A stretch of 64,000 nucleotides of DNA, taken from assembly GCA_039566865.1 (NCBI GenBank), contig CM076958.1, positions 310,001 through 374,000 of the forward strand. Direction: 5' to 3'. Both the position numbers and the translations under genes were made by a program. The notes beneath the pieces are model-generated. The model was not told where the DNA came from, ran no database searches, and saw nothing but the letters and a program-made list of their open reading frames with translations. The DNA comes from Aurelia coerulea (taxonomy: Eukaryota > Cnidaria > Scyphozoa > Semaeostomeae > Ulmaridae). Shown here in pieces: positions 23,701-31,842 of this stretch (position 1 is its first letter; every line of letters begins with the position of its first letter).

Positions 23701-26700
23701 AATTGAAAATTTAGTGAATGACACGGAGGATAGCGGAAGCCCCGAACGAAATGGGGGCAATGAATTTGAAAATGATGAGAGTACGTCTTTACGAAAAGGT
23801 GGAATTTTTGGTAGTTTACCATTTCTATCAAAATCGAGAAAGAGGACGTCATCTGGGAGTTCTTTTGGCGTAAACTCAGAGAAATGTCACAGTCGAAACA
23901 CATCTGATATCGAAGCACGCAGTACAAGATCGGATAGTTATCCTTTTATGAAATCAAAGAAAAGGAGATCATCAACTAGAATCAGGGATTATTTTCATAA
24001 ATTAGTGAACGGAAATGTTCCTTCTTTTACCAGCAATTCATCACTTGATCAAAGCAACCCATCACGGAATCAAAGTGATTCATCACATGATCACATCAAT
24101 AAATCATGTGATCAAAGTAAAACATCATGTGAAAGAAACAACTCTTCATCTAATCAGAAGAATTCATCATGTGACCAGAATGATTTATCAAGCGATCAAA
24201 ATAACTCGTCACATGGTCAGTACAGAAGAGCGAAAAGTCATGAGGACCTTTTATCAGAGACATCTTGTAAATTAATCTCACGCACAATGACGAAACAGAA
24301 CAATAGCCTCCCTGTTGAAAATGGCACTTTGAGGTACAAAAAGAGTAACGGTGATGTGCCGAAGACGCAAAGTTTGGATAATTTGAGTGATGAGAGAAGG
24401 GACATTGGTTCGGAAAAATCGAGACCAAGTGGTTTTGAAAGACTGATTAGTTTGTTACGATCGAAGGAGGGCCCTGTTTCGAAAGCGAAAACGGGAGATG
24501 TAAGATTGAAAGATGACAAACTTACTTGGAGTAGAAACCACATTGGAAGTAAGAAAGGCGAAGAAACGAAAAGGAATTTGACAGATGGAATTATCAACAG
24601 AGATGTATCGAAATTACCTACCAATGATAAAGTAGCTCGTGAAGACAAAGGACATAAGGTTACTGCGAATGATTCAAATAAAAAACGTTCAAATCGAAAT
24701 GCTGACACATCGGAAGTAATAAGAGAAAGTACTGATGTAGAATTCCAAGAATCACAACCGGAAATAAGCCAACCGGAAGTCATTAGAAAAGAAAAAAGCA
24801 GAGAGGGTTTTGATCCAACAGGAAACGACGCAGTAGAACGTATCAGTTCGAGAATGCTGACCAAAGGTTATAGCGTTGAAAGCAGTGGGTTTGAAGATGA
24901 AGCTGATATATGTAAATTAACACTTGAACGAGGCCGGAACATAATGGATGATGGAAAGCGACTATTATGTATGGATTGTATGCAGAGACGAATTGGTGAA
25001 ACGATTTTAGAAAAGTCATTGTCAACAGCTTCAGGAACATCTCATGAAGAACGAGATCGAAATCATGGGCCTAAATTAGAGGTGAAATCATTTGCTGAAG
25101 GAGAAAAGAAAGAACCGAGAAATAGCACACCATTATATAACGAAAAGTCGAGTTGGCTGGAAGTGAACCATTTTGATTTCCTTGTTGGACAAGTGACGTC
25201 ATTGAGAAAAGATTTGACTGAACAAGAAGATAGAATGAAAACTTATATTGATGAAAGTATGGAAAGGGTAAGGTATTTTTTCTTTTTTCTTTGTATTTTT
25301 GCGTTACTCTTTGGATGAAATTTTCTTGGACAAAATTTTAAATCATGAAATCAAAATCTAATAACGATTGTCATGTGAAATATGGAAGACAAGAAATGTT
25401 GGGCTGCGTACAAATGATGCGTTGGCGAAATTTGAAAAGAATTCAAAAGCTAATGTTTTCATCTAAATTCGATTATTGTATGCAATGTGTCTTGTTGGTA
25501 AAATGATTCACGCTGCCTTCTTTTTGTAGAATCTTCTGTTGCACAAATCAAAAATATTTATCCTTTTTCTTGAATTTTAGGTGAAAACTTCAATACTAAC
25601 AGAACTGTCAATTCTAAATGCCTCATTCAAGACTGGTTCACTTGATATGTCTCATGTAAGTAGTTTTCATATCTTTTCTAGATTTATCAAATTTAGTTGG
25701 AGGTGCTTTTTGAGGAAATGCTTGATACGTTTTGAGACAGCAAATATGTGTCACCTGCTCCGAGGAAGCTCATTTCTTTTGTTTAATCCAATTATGTCCT
25801 TGTCCATGCCAGAAAGAGGCTTGGATCGAGGGTCCAAATCTGGTAAATTTTGCAAAGCAAAAAACAAAGGCATGCCCCCCGTTCTCAATATAAACACTAC
25901 TGGCTATGCTCCCCGTTCTCAATATAAACACTACTGGCTATGCTCCCCGTTCTCAATGTAAACACTACTGGCTATGCTCCCCGTTCTCAATATAAACACT
26001 ACTGGCTATGCTCCCCGTTCTCAATGTAAACACTACTGGCTATGCTCCCCTTTCTCAATATAAACACTACTGGCTATGGCAGAAATTCCTTCCGAACTGA
26101 GAGCACTTCTCAGCCAATTAATCAACGATAACTTTGCCCAAATTGAGTTACGAATATTCCAGTTTATACACAGGCAAGTTTTATTTGTCTTTTCGATGAA
26201 AATCGGCCTAAGCTGTAATATACATGCGGCTGCATATACAGTAGAAACCTGCATAAGAGAAACTAGTTTTATAAGAACCTTTAGGCTGAAATTCCATAAT
26301 TACAACTTTTTAAACAAGAACCCACAAGAGGCTGAAATTTCAAAAGGTTCTTATGTAATAGTTTAATAGATGTTACTTTACTTGAAAATTGCAAAATCTC
26401 TAATGGTGTAAACTTTATCAAAAAGAAATATATTGAAAAACTATTCCATTCATACAAGGAATGCACTGGCATGTATAAAAATACATTTTCACTGTACCAA
26501 CTATAAGCACCTTTTTAAGAACTCTGCAGGCTGGACTTCATTATGGTATAAGTTAATGAAGAACCTCATTCAGGCTGTCTGAAGAAAACCTAGGTTCTTT
26601 TATGCGAGTTTCTACTGTACATGCAGTGATTGAGCTGTCCTTCTTATTCAGAATAAATGCTCATATCTTTTATACTTTGCAGCAGACTGAAGATCCTTGA
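5702..26700 (+). CDS. ITPRID2-like: ITPRID/TESPA1 (KRAP)-family protein, 8 coding exons, 1221 aa
   Basis: Eight exons join in one frame: 5702-5771, 8479-8640, 10806-10938, 15102-15293, 20164-20356, 22445-25267, 25581-25655, 26683-26700 (3666 nt with stop). The ATG at 5702 is the first after an in-frame TAA at 5657. Family members (ITPRID1, ITPRID2/KRAP, TESPA1) bind IP3 receptors; KRAP tethers them near actin, so a cytoplasmic role in calcium signalling is inferred. Seen: SVQQWIDSL (~33-41), DDELLLGAEAKSLSRAGSE (~78-96), and the diagnostic block DPEDVLQSLGF (200-210), RIPIRFL (220-226), AKGID (232-236). A long acidic, Ser/Asn-rich middle (251-1150) looks disordered, and a helical, probably coiled-coil C-terminus (~1153-1210) follows. 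Length is close to human ITPRID2. Family assignment is confident; the paralogue is not. Confidence 0.9.
6270..6350. repeat. Conserved hairpin 'CCATYCAYAGTGA', copy 1
   Basis: GCCATTCACAGTGAGAGCAT, a loop with GATGACTTTATGTC, then CCTGTGAATGGCGG. The same stem and loop pattern recurs at 14755-14815 and 17388-17445. Lies in intron 1. Confidence 0.6.
6505..6553 (-). ncRNA. Hammerhead-ribozyme-like motif
   Basis: On the minus strand: CTGATGA, then a 4-bp stem GGAC-ACAA-GTCC, then GAAA and GGTC. Flanks ACACT and AGCGTGT can pair as stem I. The core CUGANGA...GAAA is complete. Such motifs are known in Penelope-like and other retroelements. Stem III is very short, so activity is uncertain. In intron 1 of the ITPRID-like gene. 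Confidence 0.5.
8211..8361. mobile_element. Short MITE (151 bp)
   Basis: AGCCTGCGTG at the left and CACGCAGGCT at the right. A second inverted block, TCAAATTAGATGTCA and TGACATCTAATTTGA, lies inside. No clear target duplication. It sits ~120 bp before exon 2. Confidence 0.7.
8479..8640 (+). CDS. ITPRID2-like: ITPRID-like exon 2
   Basis: Acceptor TCTTTCAG, donor GTAAAG; 162 nt, phase 1 on both sides. Encodes the WTGGSNESVQQWIDSL segment, which corresponds to the short 'xxWL' helix seen near the N-terminus of this family. Confidence 0.85.
8778..10020. mobile_element. Mariner-type non-autonomous element (1243 bp) with internal foldback
   Basis: Flanked by TA (8776-8777, 10021-10022). Ends CTGGGTGAC and GTCACCCGG, with AGCTAGATC in both termini ~26 bp in. 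An internal inverted repeat of ~150-bp arms (~8820-8970 versus ~9000-9150; ACCAACATTG and CCCCCC tracts) can fold back. A piggyBac-type MITE (9584-9930) is nested inside. Fills intron 2. Confidence 0.6.
9584..9930. mobile_element. PiggyBac-type MITE (347 bp)
   Basis: TTAA on both sides (9580-9583, 9931-9934). Ends AGGGGCTGGATAAGAAA and TTTCTTATTCAGCCCCT are inverted repeats. Related termini occur at 46144-46462. Confidence 0.82.
10149..10675. mobile_element. hAT-like MITE 'CAGCATAGG' (527 bp), long inverted repeats
   Basis: TTAAATA flanks both ends (10142-10148, 10676-10682). Arms of ~180 bp: CAGCATAGGTTCCAAATC on the left, GATTTGAAACCTATGCTG on the right, followed inward by AATGACCTATTTCTT and TCTACCGTTGG. 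Diverged relatives at 14078-14452, 19510-19617 and 54717-54900. Confidence 0.8.
10806..10938 (+). CDS. ITPRID2-like: ITPRID-like exon 3, followed by a GC-AG intron
   Basis: Acceptor CTATCATAG. Encodes DDELLLGAEAKSLSRAGSE, a conserved family block. No GT donor fits here. The sequence ATATG/GCAAGT gives a GC donor with otherwise ideal consensus and phase 2, which exon 4 needs. Confidence 0.83.
11296..13593. mobile_element. hAT-like element expanded by a 124-bp tandem repeat
   Basis: Ends CAGAGGCTCACATT and, inverted, CAGGGGCGCACATT, each followed by a G-run. Flanks are TTGTCAGG and TATGTCAGG, a near-identical duplication of about 8 bp that splits the LINE frame cleanly. The interior is mostly the tandem array. 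Related to the nested element at 822-1219 by shared internal units. Confidence 0.7.
11400..12835. repeat. Tandem repeat, ~124-bp unit, 12 copies, five-unit higher order
   Basis: The marker TTTACTTTGGCTTAGAATGC recurs at 11446, 11571, 11695, 11819, 11942, 12066, 12190, 12314, 12439, 12562, 12686 and 12809. Units 2-6 and 7-11 match pairwise, including private variants such as CCTATGAAT in units 3 and 8, giving a ~619-bp higher-order period. Confidence 0.92.
14078..14452. mobile_element. Diverged relative of the CAGCATAGG element
   Basis: CAGCATCTGGCTCAAATCTT at the left and AAGATTTGAAAGATTTTAGC with CCTATGCT at the right. The GGGTGTAAAATTCTATT and inverted GTTTACACCCAC segments match the arms of 10149-10675. 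Ends partly decayed. Confidence 0.55.
14690..14905 (-). repeat. ~200-bp dispersed repeat with hairpin, copy in inverse orientation
   Basis: The reverse complement aligns with 17300-17490: CTTAGCTTTGTTGTTTTG, AATTAATTT, the CCATCCATAGTGA hairpin, and TACAGTGTAATGTAAGTATA. In intron 3, about 200 bp before exon 4. Confidence 0.7.
15102..15293 (+). CDS. ITPRID2-like: ITPRID-like exon 4
   Basis: Acceptor TTTCGTAG, donor GTTTGT; 192 nt, phase 2 on both sides. Encodes an acidic stretch ending KPALTKQESFA, which leads into the IP3-receptor-binding block in exon 5. Confidence 0.83.
15985..16030 (+). ncRNA. Hammerhead-ribozyme-like motif, tandem copy 1
   Basis: CTGACGA (15993-15999), a short stem GAC-CACAGA-GTC with one unpaired T, then GAAAC and GCGTC. 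The ACGCGT palindrome would make the minimal stem III seen in Penelope-like elements, with a possible cleavage after GTC. TCTC before and GAGA after can form stem I. A second motif follows 220 bp downstream in the same orientation. Confidence 0.5.
16203..16250 (+). ncRNA. Hammerhead-ribozyme-like motif, tandem copy 2
   Basis: CTGAAGA (16213-16219), a stem GCCC-TAGT-GGGC, then GAAAC and the palindrome ACTAGT, giving the triplet GTT. Same layout as the copy at 15985-16030 but with a different, perfectly paired stem II, so the pairing rather than the sequence is kept. No Penelope reverse transcriptase is visible nearby. Confidence 0.5.
16330..16390. repeat. Degenerate AT-rich short tandem repeat
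   Basis: Runs of AATATACAATTA/AACTAAATATAC; similar units occur at ~15963-15985 and ~16095-16115, between and around the ribozyme-like motifs. Confidence 0.7.
16740..17065 (+). mobile_element. LINE C-terminal fragment with zinc-knuckle motif
   Basis: Reads CFCGKDNENNKHFLLHCPLY, the Cys-X-Cys...His...Cys pattern at the C-terminus of many non-LTR reverse transcriptases. No reverse transcriptase core remains. In intron 4. Confidence 0.6.
17300..17490 (+). repeat. ~200-bp dispersed repeat with hairpin
   Basis: Inverse-orientation partner of 14690-14905. Contains CCATCCATAGTGAAG, a loop with GATGACTTCATGTCC, and CACTATGGATG. Confidence 0.7.
17500..19060. other. Intron 4 interior, no gene seen
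   Basis: About 1.5 kb without a recognisable element. The stretch ending in GAATATAAAAAAAAG (18939-18953) looks like the 3' end of a retroposon, but no coding sequence supports it. Confidence 0.35.
19066..19197. repeat. (TTGA)n-type simple repeat
   Basis: Degenerate TTGATTGA/TTGGTTGA/TAGATTGA units over ~130 bp in intron 4. Confidence 0.85.
19510..19617. mobile_element. Short deleted relative of the CAGCATAGG element
   Basis: AGCTTAGGGTTCAAATCTTT at the left and AAAGATTTGAAAGATCTTA plus CCCTATGCT at the right form a hairpin. Matches only the outer arms of 10149-10675. Confidence 0.6.
20164..20356 (+). CDS. ITPRID2-like: ITPRID-like exon 5: IP3-receptor-binding core
   Basis: Acceptor TTTCACAG, donor GTATGC; 193 nt, enters in phase 2 and leaves in phase 0. 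Carries DPEDVLQSLGF, RIPIRFL and SSQAKGID, the signature of the KRAP/TESPA1 binding domain. The family usually has two adjacent Phe after 'IPxR'; here they are Phe-Leu (F225, L226). Confidence 0.92.
21859..22317. mobile_element. MITE with G-run termini (459 bp)
   Basis: TGAGAGC flanks both ends (21852-21858, 22318-22324). Termini TCCCAGGGGGG and CCCCCCTGGG, then inverted TTAGGATAGGGGTGCTCAG. The interior has repeated GGGTC/TTTTTTTGGGTC motifs. A weak relative lies at 51390-51610. In intron 5, ending 127 bp before exon 6. Confidence 0.78.
22445..25267 (+). CDS. ITPRID2-like: ITPRID-like exon 6: large disordered exon
   Basis: Acceptor GATTTTTAG, donor GTAAGG; 2823 nt (941 codons), phase 0 on both sides. 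Rich in Glu, Asp, Ser, Asn and Lys. Residues ~783-848 form a degenerate repeat with Ser-Ser/Ser-Cys-Asp-Gln units (24041-24235). Cys-Met-Asp-Cys-Met occurs near residue 1090. The helical C-terminal segment begins near SSWLEVNHFDFLVGQ (~1151). Confidence 0.93.
25581..25655 (+). CDS. ITPRID2-like: ITPRID-like exon 7
   Basis: Acceptor TTGAATTTTAG, donor GTAAGT; 75 nt, phase 0. Encodes VKTSILTELSILNASFKTG and continues the amphipathic helix begun in exon 6. Confidence 0.85.
25872..26078. repeat. 34-bp minisatellite, ~6 copies
   Basis: The unit includes GCTCCCCGTTCTCAATATAA and ACACTACTGGCTAT; copies differ by ATA/GTA and one CCGTT/CCTTT change. In intron 7. Confidence 0.92.
26239..26617. mobile_element. 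Mariner-type MITE 'CAGTAGAAAC' (379 bp)
   Basis: TA flanks both ends. Termini CAGTAGAAACCTGCATAAG and CTTTTATGCGAGTTTCTACTG. Sits in intron 7, 65 bp before the last exon. Confidence 0.8.
26683..26700 (+). CDS. ITPRID2-like: ITPRID-like exon 8 (stop codon)
   Basis: Acceptor ATACTTTGCAG; encodes QTEDP then TGA at 26698-26700. No canonical AATAAA was found close downstream. This tiny terminal exon is the least certain part of the model; an alternative last exon cannot be excluded. Confidence 0.65.
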   Translation, partial: QTEDP

Positions 26701-27076
26701 ATTTCGATCTAAAGAGAAAGCTTGACTGATGACTGAACACAAAAGAATGATATAGAAACTTCAAGACACATTTCCAAACAATTGCAGTAAAGATTTAGGA
26801 CGCAGGTAAATTCTTTTGAGAAATCAATTTTGCAACTTTTTCATGGTGTAAGTTTAAGAATTTTTTAATTGCTGGTAAGCACAAATCGCTCCATCCTTCT
26901 AAAGTCAATTCATTTGTAAATATATTAAATATGAAGTCCCGTACATACAGGGTGTCCCAAAAATATTGTGCCGCTTTAGTGCGGCTTCTGTGGAGGAGCT
27001 GTACAGTAGATGGTCTCCTGTTTTGCGTAGTGGACAGGGGATCCTTTGCTTACCAACGATACTAAAATAAATAGAT

Positions 27077-27456
27077 CCCGTAAGAGTTCTATTAAGCCCT
27101 GGGGGGGGGGGGGTTAATTAGTTTCGGAGACTCCAGAGGGGGCTCAAAAGAGAGGGGCGTCTATTAGAGAGGGACCTCATTCACAAAGTCAAACAACATG
27201 AATATAAATTATAGCTTTTTAGTTCTTTTCTCCCATGTTTTCCTGAATCAACATTCAATTTTACGGTTAAATGCATAAATTTGTTTTCATCCCAAACCAT
27301 ATATGCAAACTCATGCAACTAAATAGATGGAAAATATTGGTGGCCTCCAGCATTTATTTAAGCCATATGGACCTTTTTAACATTTTTGGCGAAGAAGGGA
27401 GGGGCTTATTAGAGGGGGGAGCTTAATAAAGACGAGAACTAAATAGAGCTTTACGG
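27077..27456. mobile_element. Nested MITE with CCGTAA termini (~380 bp)
   Basis: Left CCCGTAAGAGTTCTATTAAG, right AATAGAGCTTTACGG with inverted CTTAATAAAGACGAGAACT. A G-run (27102-27114) and GGGGCTTATTAGAGGGGG lie inside. Borders approximate. Confidence 0.55.
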
Positions 27457-27680
27457 TATGGCAAAGGAAGTCTGTAGCATTGCTCGTTAATTTTTGCTTT
27501 TATTTACTTCATCTTGGTATTTATTTTCGGCAAAAGAATGACCTGCTGTATTTGAAGTAACCACTTTTTTGACTGTCTCGTGCCATAAAACAGCAGCCAC
27601 TTGTCAGATTTACAAGTAAACAAACTCTGCTTCAAAGCCTGACCTATGCAACGATATAAAAACTGAGACAATATGATATA

Positions 27681-27960
27681 CCGGGTGTCCCAAAATGATG
27701 TATTATCGTTTGATTGCTTATATGTCCGTAGCCAATGAAGTGATTTTCAAAAACTTTATTTTATCCGATTGCCGAAAAGCAAAATTGTATTTGAGGATGT
27801 TGGTTGTGGTTTTATGCCGATTTTTTCAAAACCGCAACCAACATCTTCAAATACAATTTAGCGCTTAGGCAATCAAATAGAACAAAGTTTTTGAAAACCA
27901 GTTCATTGGTTATGGATATGTAAGCAATCAAACAATAATACATCATTTTGGGACACCCGG
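27681..27960. mobile_element. Nested foldback MITE 'CCGGGTGTCCC' (280 bp)
   Basis: TA on both sides. Nearly the whole element is an inverted repeat: CCGGGTGTCCCAAAATGATG at the left, CATCATTTTGGGACACCCGG at the right, and GTTGGTTGTGG / CCGCAACCAAC near the centre. Confidence 0.88.
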
Positions 27961-28679
27961 TATTTCCCTGCTCCTGCACAGCTGCCCCAGAAACGAAGCA
28001 CAATTTTTGGAACACCATGTATAGGATGATAATTGCACGTTTTTATATTGCTAACCTCATTGCACATTTGTACACACTATTTTATATGGAATTGTAGCAT
28101 ATGGTAGCCATAGAGATTTGTAGATTGGGAATTTTTTAGCAATTTTAGTCATTAATTTGATCGTGTATATTTAGAAGCAGTTGGCTTCATTGATAAACAT
28201 TTCATTTTAATTAGTTTAATTTAGTATAAGAAATGCTGTGGTTAAGGATTAGATTAGTAGAGGAATCATTAAGGAATAATTATAGAATAATTAAGGAATA
28301 ATTAAGGAATAATTGAATAATACATGCAGGATTCGTGTATTTTCAAGGACAATCAACTTTCCAAAGAGTTCAGAAGTTTTTTGGGCCTCAGAAAGCGTTT
28401 TTCCTGATTTTGTGTTCAAAGGTAATTCTTAGAAAAGGAAGGCAATAAACTCTATCGGGGCAGGAAGTTTTCATGTTGCTTTGCAAATTAACTATTAAGT
28501 ATTTCCAGTGCCAAATTTCATGAGGTATTCAGAAATTTGATAGGCTTCACGAAGCTGCTTGCGTTGATCCAAGACCTCACAGTGATTCTTCCAGCAAAGT
28601 GAGAGATAAAAGTGTAATATGGCAGGATATTGTAGACCTAAACACAATAAATAGAGAAATGGTTGCAAAATGGGTTAGC

Positions 28680-29031
28680 CTTAGTTTTTGCCTAAAAATA
28701 AGTATTTTCAAAATCGGCCTATTTTTGGAATAAAAAGCAAAGGGGTTAGCCTTACTTTTTGCCCAAAAATCAGTAATTTCAAAATGGGCCTATTTTTGCA
28801 AAAAAGCAAAGGCTATAGCCTTACTTTTTGCCCAAAAATCAGTAATTTGAAAATGGGCCTATTTTTGCAAAAAAGCAAAGGCTATAGCCTTACTTTTTGC
28901 CCAAAAATCAGTAATTTCAAAATGGGCCTATTTTTGCAAAAAAGCAAAGGCTATAGCCTTACTTTTTGCCCAAAAATCAGTAATTTCAAAATGGGCCTAT
29001 TTTTGCAAAAAAGCAAAGGCTATAGCCTTAC
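28680..29031 (+). repeat. 69-bp satellite, left block (~5 units)
   Basis: Left end of the array before the foldback insertion. The first one or two units are degenerate (GGGGTTAGCC, TTTTTGGAATAAAAAGC); later units match the consensus. Confidence 0.95.
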
Positions 29032-31842
29032 TAGACCAGGCTACGAATGAGGTACGGGTCACTTCTAAGCGGAGAAATTTAGATGGGCATTTTGAGGTAC
29101 CTATGACCCTAGGCATCTTGGAATGTGATGGTGATCAGCAATCTGTTGGGGTGTAAGAGGTTAAATCGGGGGTTAAAGTTTGACCACTCTGAGCAAGCAC
29201 CTCTGCGGAGGAGAAACGAGGTTTTCCTTCTAAATGACGCGCAGGCTGGTTTAGATCGGACCAAATTAAGCTCAAAACCACTGTATAAAGAAGTTAGATG
29301 CTGAAGGATAATTAGTAGCTTCTCCAAACAATGGTCACGTGACATGAAATCACCCTTTTCCTTATATGGTAACTATCAATAAAATGGCCAAATGTGTTAC
29401 GAAAAGAGAAAAATGCGATTGGGATCACTTCTATATTTTACTTGGAAGTACTTGCACCATGGTCAACATACCAAATGCAACGTAATTACCTAAAAGAAAG
29501 TATCTCTGATACTCCGTGTCACTATTGTCGCCATTTTCGTCGCAATCATCAAAGGAAATGTCATCTTCTACTCTACCAGCAGTTCTTCAATGTCTTCTGC
29601 GAATGCACTCTCAGTCCACTTGATTTCAAATGCTCTTTCTGTATCATTAGAGTGTGACTCCTTTTCTGTGGAATCGTAGTCCTAAAGCCAAGTATACATT
29701 TGTCTTTCTTTGAACTTTTGACAAAACTATCACCAAGATGTGTATATCAGCTGATTGTAACTTGATGGTTTCCTTTGGCTCCTTCTCCAAGGCAATGCAA
29801 AAGTAAATCGTCTTCTTGGTTGGTAGTCAGCATTTTTGCATTCGTTCCATTCGACGACATTATTTTAGAGCACTGGTTAGGAAAACATTTCTGCGCAACA
29901 AAGAATATTGAGGGTTTTTGACGATTTATAGAGATCGTTTCGAAAATCAAATTGATCAGTCGACTCTTATTTTCTGCATTTCTAAAAGCCCTTTTTGATT
30001 CAGCTGGCTGACTAATTATCCTGCTAAAGCAACGTCTCTTACTTCATTCACTTGATTTGACAGGGTGCTCTTGGTACGTGTCTGTCACTATATCTATACT
30101 TTCATATCTACTTGGTAAAGTTGTTAGGAACTTTCCTTTTAGTAGGACCAGGGGCGGTCAAGTATTGTAAAATATTTGACCCTATGTTTGTCCAAAGAAA
30201 TTGGAAAAAATAACCGGTTAATTTATCAGACAGTACAACTTTCCTGCCCAAAACAACCAGTTTTTGGGACAAAGGTGAAATTTTAAAACCAGTCTTCCTA
30301 TTCCATTAATTTGTTACAAAAATTACGTTTTCTAACCTCCCATCTAATCAAAATCCTACAGTTTACCTGAAAGCTGGTTCTACCTTTGTCCGCCAAATTT
30401 AAGCACAAAAGACCAGTATTTCAAATTTTCAGTACGCGGTTTTACCTTTGTCCGCCAAATCTACGCAAAAAGACCAGAAAATCCAACTTTTCATCACAGT
30501 GGTTCTACCTTTGTCCTGTAAATTTCTGAAAAAGAGACCAGGATTTCAATTTTTCACCAAAGCGCTTACACCTTTGACTGGCAACCGGTTTTGGGACACA
30601 TACTTTCATGGCTACAATTACTACTTGCTTTCCAAAACAGTATTTGGTCGAAACTACCGGTTTTTGAAACAAACATCGTCAGTGATACATCATTTTAGAA
30701 TTTTCCGCCAAATTAAAGATAAGCAACTGCGAAAATTTATCATCAAAAACGACCAGTTTTTGGGACAAAGGTGGTGCCAAATGTTTTCTTGAACCACCGG
30801 TTTTCGGACAAAGGTGGGACCATCATTCCTAGTGTGACATGCCAGCCCTTGGTATGACTCAAAGCATTTACAGACGACGATTACATCTCTTCCTTTTCTT
30901 CGAAATTGCAAATTAGCATGTTGCAGTGGGGCTGCTAAACATTTATCAGCCCTTGGGTCATCTCGTTGGGTATCAAAGAAAGAGCAATAGAAGAACTTGC
31001 TAAATGTGCTTAAATTTGATATAGATGTTGTTAGAATAATGTGAATATCTGTTGTAAGAAGCCTTTCGACAGAAAGTACCTCATTGAAAACAAAGTAGTA
31101 GATCATCGTTGCTTCCTGCATACCAATAATCTTTGCGACTGTTTACTTTACTTGCAAATGTTATCGCGAGAATCAGGAACCTCTCAGACTAAAAAAGAAT
31201 GTTTATATAGTACCCGATATATCTCAGCATAGATGGAAAAGAAAATTTTGAAATCAAGTGGACTGAGAGTGCATTCGCAGAAGACATTGAAGAACTGCTG
31301 GTAGAGTAGAAGATGACATTTCCTTTGATGATTGCGACGAAAATGGCGACAATAGTGACACGGAGTACCAGGGATACTTTCTTTTAAATCATTACGTAGG
31401 ATTTTGTATGTTGACCATGGTGCAAGTACTTTCAAGTAAAATATAGAAGTGATCCCAATCGCATTTTCCTTTTCGTAACACATTTGGCCATTTTATTGAT
31501 AGTTACCATATAAGGAAAAGGTGATTTCATGTCACGTGACCATTGTTTGGAGAAGCTACTAATTATCCTTCAGCATCTAACTTCTTTATACAGTGGTTTT
31601 GAGCTTAATTTGGTCCGATCTAAGACAGCCCGCGCGTCATTTAGAAGGAAAACATTGTTTCTCCTCCGCAGAGGTGCTTGCTCAGAGTGGTCAAACTTTA
31701 ACTCCCGATTTAACCCCTTAAACCCCAACAGATCGCTGATCACCATCACATTCCAAGATGCCTAGGGTCATAGGTATCTCAAAATACCCATCTAAATTTC
31801 TCCGCTTAGAAGTGACCCGTACCTCATTCGTAGCCTGGTCTA
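29032..31842. mobile_element. Foldback transposon (2.8 kb) inserted in the satellite
   Basis: Inverted arms of ~605 bp (29032-29637 and 31238-31842) start TAGACCAGGCTACGAATG. TAC flanks both sides (29029-29031, 31843-31845), and removing one copy restores a normal satellite unit. The centre (29640-31236) has no recognisable transposase. The 3-bp target suggests a Harbinger- or CACTA-like superfamily, unproven. The arms differ by scattered substitutions, so the insertion is not very recent. Confidence 0.88.
30360..30590 (+). repeat. ~62-bp tandem repeat inside the foldback element
   Basis: Four diverged copies marked by TACCTTTGTCCGCCAAAT or similar at 30381, 30443, 30506 and ~30569. Inverted relatives (TTTTGGGACAAAGGTG) at ~30266 and ~30747. 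Confidence 0.7.

Larger units (their letters stand above)
26948..28019. mobile_element. Mariner-type non-autonomous element with two nested elements
   Basis: TA flanks both ends (26946-26947, 28020-28021). Termini CAGGGTGTCCCAAAAATATT and AATTTTTGGAACACCATG. Contains 27077-27456 and 27681-27960. Just downstream of the ITPRID-like stop codon. Confidence 0.65.

Noticed and set aside
22523..24864. Antisense frames opposite exon 6 of the ITPRID-like gene
   Set aside because: Shadows of a 2.8-kb coding exon with strong codon structure; no splice or start support.
30448..30792. 114-codon frame inside the foldback element as a transposase
   Set aside because: It runs through the 62-bp tandem repeat and shows no DDE/DDD or zinc-finger pattern.
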